In this document: positions 6,063-10,230 of the stretch, piece after piece
Position numbering within the stretch: the first letter of the stretch is position 1
Layout: each line of letters begins with the position of its first letter
Origin: Cyclobacteriaceae bacterium
Lineage (GTDB): Bacteria; Bacteroidota; Bacteroidia; Cytophagales; Cyclobacteriaceae
Assembly (NCBI GenBank): GCA_013140395.1
Contig: JABFSY010000217.1
Coordinates: forward strand, 1 to 10,230
Length of the DNA stretch: 10,230 nt
Direction of reading: 5' to 3'
Notes under the pieces: generated by a model
The model's input: the letters and a program-made list of their open reading frames with translations, nothing else
Database searches by the model: none
Told to the model about the DNA's origin: nothing
Translations under genes and position numbers: made by a program

Positions 6063-6938
6063 CTATTTTCCCAATGCTTTTAGCATTGTGTCTCCTATCA
6101 ATGCAGGAGACTCTACTACGTGAATACCACACTCGCGCATTATTTTCATTTTAGCCTCAGCGGTATCATCTGCACCTCCAATAATTGCCCCGGCATGACC
6201 CATTCTGCGACCGGGAGGGGCCGTTTGACCAGCGATGAACCCCACTACTGGTTTTTTATTTCCGTTTTCCTTGATCCAACGAGCAGCAACGGGTTCGTAA
6301 CTACCGCCAATCTCACCGATCATTACAATCGCATCGGTCTCCGGGTCATTCATTAACAACTCAACCGCGTCCTTCGTTGGCGTACCAATAATCGGGTCCC
6401 CACCAATACCGATGGCAGTACTAATCCCTAAACCGGCCTTCACTATTTGGTCGGCCGCTTCATAGGTTAATGTTCCTGACTTAGACACAATTCCGATCCG
6501 TCCTTTCTTGAATACAAAACCTGGCATGATTCCCACTTTCGCTTCTCCGGGCGTAATTACCCCAGGGCAATTAGGTCCAATCAGTGTCACTTTCTTATCT
6601 TTCACATACTGTTTAGCAATCATCATGTCTTTCACCGGGATACCTTCCGTGATGGCCACAATTACCTTGATCCCCCCTTCCGCTGCTTCCATGATCGAAT
6701 CCGCAGCAAATGCGGGTGGAACGAAGATGATCGAAACATCAGCCCCTGTTTTTTCAACAGCTTCTTTGACTGTATTAAACACGGGTCTGCCCAAATGAAC
6801 TTGGCCTCCTTTGCCGGGAGTAACACCGCCCACTACGTTGGTGCCATACTCAATCATTTGACCTGCATGAAATGAACCTTCTGAGCCAGTGAATCCTTGA
6901 ACAATTACGCGGGAGTTCTTATTGACGAGTACACTCAT
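6063..6938 (-). CDS. sucD: Succinyl-CoA synthetase (succinate-CoA ligase) alpha subunit
   Basis: This 291-residue protein is full length for the family. The N-terminal Rossmann-like CoA-binding domain has [11 protein letters not shown] (14-24) and [10 protein letters not shown] (36-45). The C-terminal flavodoxin-like domain carries the phosphohistidine H248 in [10 protein letters not shown], preceded by [20 protein letters not shown] (119-128) and the stretch [11 protein letters not shown] are also conserved. With the beta subunit (SucC) it interconverts succinyl-CoA and succinate, with formation of ATP or GTP in the TCA cycle. No sucC lies on either side, so the subunits are encoded apart. 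The gene has its own near-perfect promoter with a leader of about 14 bases. It converges on the 83-residue gene. Confidence 0.97.
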   Translation of the reverse strand: MSVLVNKNSRVIVQGFTGSEGSFHAGQMIEYGTNVVGGVTPGKGGQVHLGRPVFNTVKEAVEKTGADVSIIFVPPAFAADSIMEAAEGGIKVIVAITEGIPVKDMMIAKQYVKDKKVTLIGPNCPGVITPGEAKVGIMPGFVFKKGRIGIVSKSGTLTYEAADQIVKAGLGISTAIGIGGDPIIGTPTKDAVELLMNDPETDAIVMIGEIGGSYEPVAARWIKENGNKKPVVGFIAGQTAPPGRRMGHAGAIIGGADDTAEAKMKIMRECGIHVVESPALIGDTMLKALGK

Positions 6939-6958
6939 AAAATAGTAGGGTTAGCTCA

Positions 6959-6989
6959 CAAAATTAGGATATTAAAGTTGTCGGGCAAA
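6959..6989 (-). promoter_or_regulatory. Consensus Bacteroidota promoter of sucD
   Basis: On the minus strand TTTG (6986-6989), exactly 19 bases, and TAATTTTG (6959-6966) match the Bacteroidota primary-sigma consensus TTTG-N19-TAnnTTTG without a mismatch. Transcription would start near 6952, about 14 bases before the sucD ATG. Confidence 0.75.
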
Positions 6990-7081
6990 TGAATTAATTG
7001 CTGCAAAATCGGAAGTAATCTTAAATCAGTAACCGGAGCAACCGAGGCAATTTTCATTTAGTCATTCGCTATATATGAGAA

Positions 7082-7114
7082 AGGCGTCAGACCGCTCGAA
7101 GCGGTCTGACGCCT
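7082..7114 (-). terminator. Strong GC-rich hairpin after the upp-membrane protein unit
   Basis: AGGCGTCAGACCGCT (7082-7096) and AGCGGTCTGACGCCT (7100-7114) are perfectly complementary, a 15-bp stem with a 3-base loop. It begins 14 bases after the stop of the membrane protein gene. On the minus strand only a short TTTCT follows the stem. It most likely ends the upp transcript, and the symmetry could block transcription from either side. Confidence 0.7.
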
Positions 7115-7128
7115 ACTGCTGGAAAAAA

Positions 7129-7584
7129 CTACTTGATAAAATCTGGCAGAACGGCATTACCGAAAGCATACACTGCGAAAGTGAACAAAGCAGACCAGAA
7201 AATACCGCTGACTAGCATGTACAAAAGAATTCTTTCGCGCGGTTTATTGGTACCGAGTGCCAAAAGGGTACCACCAATGGGTGTAAAAATTAGCGGTGTA
7301 AAAAAGGCAATGCCCCCCAGCCCATACTTTCGCATGACCACCAGAAATTTTCTTCGCAGCTTAGATGGATTGGCTGGTGGCTCAAAATAGCCACGGAAAA
7401 AGCGCCTTTTCAGCCATTCTCCAAAATAAGCGAAACTCACTACGCTGATCATCATTCCCAGGATTGTAGAGAGCGCAGTGGTAAGCGGATGCAATTTCAA
7501 GGCATACCCTTGTAAAGGCCCCAATACAAATTTCAAACAACTAGAAAGAACGACCGGAATCGCTTTTAAAATCTCCTCAAGCAT
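7129..7584 (-). CDS. Small multi-pass inner-membrane protein, unknown function
   Basis: This 151-residue protein has about four membrane segments: residues 8-28, 33-55, 88-111 and 119-142. A basic loop separates the second and third (LKRRFFRGYF, SKLRRKFLVVMRK). The motif YGLGGIAFFTPLIFTPIGGTLLAL (87-110) has two prolines and glycines inside a membrane helix, which recalls small export proteins (Sm_multidrug_ex) or DedA-like transporters. I cannot confirm either family. No signal peptide cleavage site is seen. It starts 12 bases after the upp stop on the same strand, so the two are co-transcribed. The strong hairpin beyond its stop closes the unit. A direct link to uracil metabolism is not evident. 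Confidence 0.8.
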   Translation of the reverse strand: MLEEILKAIPVVLSSCLKFVLGPLQGYALKLHPLTTALSTILGMMISVVSFAYFGEWLKRRFFRGYFEPPANPSKLRRKFLVVMRKYGLGGIAFFTPLIFTPIGGTLLALGTNKPRERILLYMLVSGIFWSALFTFAVYAFGNAVLPDFIK

Positions 7585-7596
7585 TTTAATAACCTA

Positions 7597-8253
7597 TCAT
7601 TTCTTTTTTCCAAAACTCAAATCACCCGCATCACCTAAACCAGGCACAATGTAAGACTCGGCATTTAGCTTTTCATCAATAGCAACAGTAAAAAGAGTAA
7701 AAGGTATTTTCAAGGTATCCATTATTTTCTTAATCCCTTCTGGTGCAGCTACCAGCGAGGCAATGTAGATGTGCGCGGGTCGGCCGTGCTTAGAGAGTTC
7801 TGTAATGGTTCGAATAAACGAAAGTCCTGTAGCCAGCATCGGATCAATTAGCACCAACTGTTTGTTTTCAATAGAAGGAATCGCCAGGTAGTCCAATTCA
7901 ATCGAAATTTCCTCTTGGTTTTCTTTTCGGTAGGCGCCAATAAAACCGGCATCTGAACTATCAAAATAGTTTAAGAAACCCTGAAAGTAGGGCAAACCTG
8001 CCCTTAGCACTGTTAGCAAAATTGGCTTCTCTCTTAAAAGCATTGCTTGTGCGTTTTTTAAAGGCGTTTGCACGTTGACAGACTGGTATTCCATCTTTTT
8101 TGAGATTTCATAGGCCATGATTTCTCCCAACCGAATCATATTTGTCCGAAAGCGAAGACGGTCGTTTTGCTGATTCACATCACGCAATTCTGATAAAAAA
8201 TGATTGGCAATTGAATTTTGTTCACTCAAAACAAATACATTCATAGATTTCAT
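7597..8253 (-). CDS. upp: Uracil phosphoribosyltransferase
   Basis: The enzyme makes UMP from uracil and PRPP in pyrimidine salvage. Starting at 8253 it has 218 residues, a normal length. The PRPP-binding motif is LIDPMLATG (135-143), VLRAG is at 82-86, and the C-terminal uracil-binding motif PGLGDAG is at 204-210, followed by DLSFG. Standard enzymes have a different residue where this one has Leu after DPMLATG and DLSFG near the end; the core is intact. The frame is open to 8334, but that extension would run into the divergent peptidase gene and lacks family similarity. The ATG at 8244 (MNVFVLSEQ) is an equally possible start. It is the first gene of a two-gene unit with the membrane protein. 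Confidence 0.93.
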   Translation of the reverse strand: MKSMNVFVLSEQNSIANHFLSELRDVNQQNDRLRFRTNMIRLGEIMAYEISKKMEYQSVNVQTPLKNAQAMLLREKPILLTVLRAGLPYFQGFLNYFDSSDAGFIGAYRKENQEEISIELDYLAIPSIENKQLVLIDPMLATGLSFIRTITELSKHGRPAHIYIASLVAAPEGIKKIMDTLKIPFTLFTVAIDEKLNAESYIVPGLGDAGDLSFGKKK

Positions 8254-8270
8254 TTTTATCTGACGAAAAT

Positions 8271-8301
8271 TTAAGATAAAGTTGCGGATATTGGTAACAA
8301 A
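8271..8301 (-). promoter_or_regulatory. Probable upp promoter in the divergent gap
   Basis: On the minus strand TTTG (8298-8301), 19 bases, and TATCTTAA (8271-8278) give the Bacteroidota spacing with a -7 box that matches in its first half only. It lies 17 bases before the upp ATG at 8253 and favours that start over the longer frame. No clear promoter is visible for the divergent peptidase in the same 52-base gap. Confidence 0.4.
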
Positions 8302-8305
8302 TAAA

Positions 8306-9253
8306 ATGAAAGTCACTTCACCAAAAAACGGCAAACAAGATTGGAGCCTGTTAAAGCACCTTTGCGAAGTTCAGGCTCCGTCCGGGTACGAAAAACCATT
8401 GCGCGATTTTTTATTGCAATGGATAAAAAAAGAAAAGAAAAACTGGAAGACGCAGCCTACGATTGTAGCCGGTGAAGAATTTCAAGATTGCCTCATCTTA
8501 AAATTTGGCACACCCAGAACCGCCATCTTCGCCCATATGGATAGTATTGGTTTTACGGTTCGCTACTTCAACCAATTGCTAAGCATTGGTAGTCCAGATG
8601 CCGAAATGGGAACAAAACTGGTTGGGCGCGACAGTCTCGGTCCTATCGAGTGTGAATTGGAATTTGATAAAGAAGATCATGCGTTCTACAAATTTGGCAG
8701 ACCTATCGACCGCGGCACTTCACTTACTTACAAAATCGACTTTCGCGAAACAAAAGATTACATTGAAACCGCCTATCTCGACAATCGGCTCGGAATCTAT
8801 AATGCTTTGCAAGTGGCCTCCACGCTGAAAGATGGCGTTATCGTGTTTAGTTGCTGGGAAGAACATGGTGGAGGCTCAGTGGGGTACCTGGCAGATTACA
8901 TCTATCGAAAATGGAAAGTGAGACAAGCGTTGATTTCCGATATCACATGGATTACGGAGGGAGTGGAGCATGGGAAAGGGGTTGCCATTTCTTTGCGCGA
9001 TAAAAACATACCACGCAGAAGTTTTGTGGACAAGATCATCGCGATCGCTGACAAGAATAAAATTGATTATCAACTTGAAGTTGAAGGCATGGGCTCCAGT
9101 GACGGTGGTGAGTTGCAAAGAAATCCTAACCTTTTCGATTGGTGCTTTGTGGGTGCACCTGAGTTAAATCCTCACACACCCCACGAAAAAGTACACAAAG
9201 ATGACATCAGGAGTATGATTAGTTTATACCAAACATTAATGAAAGAGCTATGA
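8306..9253 (+). CDS. M42-like zinc metallo-aminopeptidase
   Basis: This 315-residue protein has the full set of metal ligands and catalytic acids of the M42 (glutamyl/deblocking aminopeptidase) family: H77 in FAHMDSIG, D159 in YLDNRLG, E185 and E186 in WEEHGGG, D212 in SDIT and H293 in HTPHEKVH. GMGSSDGGEL (261-270) corresponds to the conserved substrate loop. Such enzymes are cytoplasmic, form large oligomers and trim peptides; no signal peptide is seen. The first true ATG is at 8306. A TTG at 8282 in the same frame would add eight residues overlapping the upp control region, and I reject it. The stop overlaps the next gene's start (ATGA), so the two are translationally coupled. An M20-type peptidase is the alternative. 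Confidence 0.88.
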   Translation: MKVTSPKNGKQDWSLLKHLCEVQAPSGYEKPLRDFLLQWIKKEKKNWKTQPTIVAGEEFQDCLILKFGTPRTAIFAHMDSIGFTVRYFNQLLSIGSPDAEMGTKLVGRDSLGPIECELEFDKEDHAFYKFGRPIDRGTSLTYKIDFRETKDYIETAYLDNRLGIYNALQVASTLKDGVIVFSCWEEHGGGSVGYLADYIYRKWKVRQALISDITWITEGVEHGKGVAISLRDKNIPRRSFVDKIIAIADKNKIDYQLEVEGMGSSDGGELQRNPNLFDWCFVGAPELNPHTPHEKVHKDDIRSMISLYQTLMKEL

Positions 9254-10230
9254 TCACAACGAGACGCGATTTTATAAAGACAACTGCGACTGCAACTCTG
9301 GGCGCAACTTTGGTAACAAACGATACATTTGCACATTTCGCAGACCAGAAAGTCCGTCTCGGCATCATCGGTGTGGGGCTCCGCGGGCAAGGTCATTTAG
9401 AACTTGCACTAGCGCGTACCGATGTCGAAGTGGTAGCAATTTGTGATGTCCAACAGCGCATGATTGATCTCTGCCTTCCTATGATCGCCAAATCAGGAAA
9501 GCGCAAACCGCAAATTATTTTGGACGGCCCTCAGGGATATAAGAAGTTACTGGAGAATAAAGACATTGATGCTGTTATCATTGCAACTCCCTGGGAGTGG
9601 CATACTGTCATGTGTCTTGATGCAATGAATGCAAAAAAACAAGTAGGCTGTGAAGTAATAATCGGAATGACGGTGGAAGAATGCTGGCAACTGGTTGACA
9701 CTTCAGAAAAGACCGGCATGCTCCTGATGATGTTAGAAAATGTGTGTTATAGACGCGATGTAATGGCAATTATGAATATGGTTCGCCAAAACATTTTTGG
9801 CGAGCTGATTCATTTGCAAGGTGGCTATCAACATGATCTACGAGAAGTCAAATTCAATGATGGAAAACAACCCTACGGAGACGGAGTAGAGTTTGGTGAA
9901 AAAGGATTTTCAGAGGCACAATGGCGAACTCAACATTCAGTAGATCGCAACGGTGATCTTTATCCAACTCATGGGATAGGGCCGATTGCCATGATGACGA
10001 ATATCAATCGTGGGAATAGGTTTACCAAACTAGTCTCATATGCAACTAAAGCACGTGGTCTGCATGAACACATCGTAAAAAAGGGTGGCGAGAATCATTC
10101 CAACGCAAAAGTAAACTTCAAGTTGGGAGATGTAGTTACCACCATGATTGAAACGGCAAACCAAGAAACTATTTTGTTGCAGCACGACACAAACTTGCCC
10201 CGCCCCTACTCGATCGGCTTTCGGGTGCAG
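9250..10230 (+). CDS. Tat-exported Gfo/Idh/MocA protein, GH109-like, 3' end missing
   Basis: The first 327 residues are present and the frame is open at the right edge. The N-terminus TTRRDFIK (3-10), with a hydrophobic stretch and a likely cleavage near TFA, is a twin-arginine signal. The NAD-binding Rossmann fold follows, with GIIGVGLRGQG at 38-48 and D66. Later motifs match glycoside hydrolase family 109, the NAD-dependent alpha-N-acetylgalactosaminidases: E135, ENVCYRR (163-169), MVRQNIFGELIHLQGGYQHD (177-196), DLYPTHGIGPIA (236-247) with H241, and NINRGNRF. GH109 proteins are about 440 residues long, so roughly a quarter is missing. It would act in the periplasm on glycan ends, using NAD loaded before export. 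Substrate specificity is inferred; other Gfo/Idh/MocA sugar enzymes are possible. Its ATG overlaps the peptidase stop by four bases. Confidence 0.9.
   Translation, partial: MITTRRDFIKTTATATLGATLVTNDTFAHFADQKVRLGIIGVGLRGQGHLELALARTDVEVVAICDVQQRMIDLCLPMIAKSGKRKPQIILDGPQGYKKLLENKDIDAVIIATPWEWHTVMCLDAMNAKKQVGCEVIIGMTVEECWQLVDTSEKTGMLLMMLENVCYRRDVMAIMNMVRQNIFGELIHLQGGYQHDLREVKFNDGKQPYGDGVEFGEKGFSEAQWRTQHSVDRNGDLYPTHGIGPIAMMTNINRGNRFTKLVSYATKARGLHEHIVKKGGENHSNAKVNFKLGDVVTTMIETANQETILLQHDTNLPRPYSIGFRVQ

Noticed and set aside
6072..6088. Hairpin CAATGC / GCATTG at the sucD 3' end
   Set aside because: Only 6 bp, inside the coding region, with no T-run; probably incidental.
3992..8301. Repeated 12-mer ATTGGTAACAAA at 3992 and 8290, with an 11-base match near 9310
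   Set aside because: A few shared 12-mers are expected by chance in 10 kb, and the third copy is inside a coding frame.
8282..8305. TTG-initiated extension of the peptidase by eight residues
   Set aside because: It would use a non-ATG start inside the divergent promoter region, while an ATG at 8306 fits the family's N-terminus.

Overview
The window looks like chromosomal DNA of a Bacteroidota bacterium, most likely of the Cytophagales type. Supporting signs are the moderate GC content, the near absence of Shine-Dalgarno sequences, and promoter-like elements of the Bacteroidota form (TTTG, about 19 bases, TAnnTTTG). The clearest of these lies before sucD. The gene products and the run-on gene spacing fit the same group. 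There is no rRNA, tRNA, CRISPR array, transposase or phage gene.

Layout. Positions 2-103 hold the 3' end of a glycosyltransferase-like gene, possibly bshA. It converges with a tiny 41-residue lipoprotein gene on the minus strand (211-336), which has its own intrinsic terminator. A 322-base gap follows, and its right part (530-656) is a degenerate tandem repeat with a strict 7-base period that runs up to the next start codon. Next comes a plus-strand cluster: a von Willebrand A (VWA) protein (659-1756), a MoxR-like AAA+ ATPase (1827-3347) and an overlapping AlbA_2/Schlafen-type protein with a C-terminal helical domain (3298-3984). The 70 bases between the VWA and MoxR genes again show a 7-base period, in inverted halves, and again end at a start codon. 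A PIN-PhoH NTPase/ribonuclease gene (4181-5530) and an 83-residue protein of unknown function (5802-6053) follow, each behind a structured or AT-rich gap.

On the minus strand are sucD (6063-6938), with a textbook Bacteroidota promoter and no sucC beside it, and a two-gene unit of upp (uracil phosphoribosyltransferase) followed by a small membrane protein. That unit ends at a strong GC-rich hairpin (7082-7114). Divergent from upp is an M42-like metallo-aminopeptidase gene (8306-9253). Its stop overlaps the start of a Tat-exported GH109-like Gfo/Idh/MocA protein that runs off the right edge.

How the genes fit together. VWA and MoxR proteins are established partners: the ATPase remodels a client and the VWA protein binds metal and protein through a MIDAS site. 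The overlapping AlbA_2 gene is probably co-translated with moxR and may be a third component or a regulator. sucD (TCA cycle) and upp (pyrimidine salvage) are housekeeping. The peptidase-GH109 pair suggests use of peptides or glycoconjugates. The most unusual features are the two heptamer-periodic arrays placed directly before the VWA and moxR start codons.
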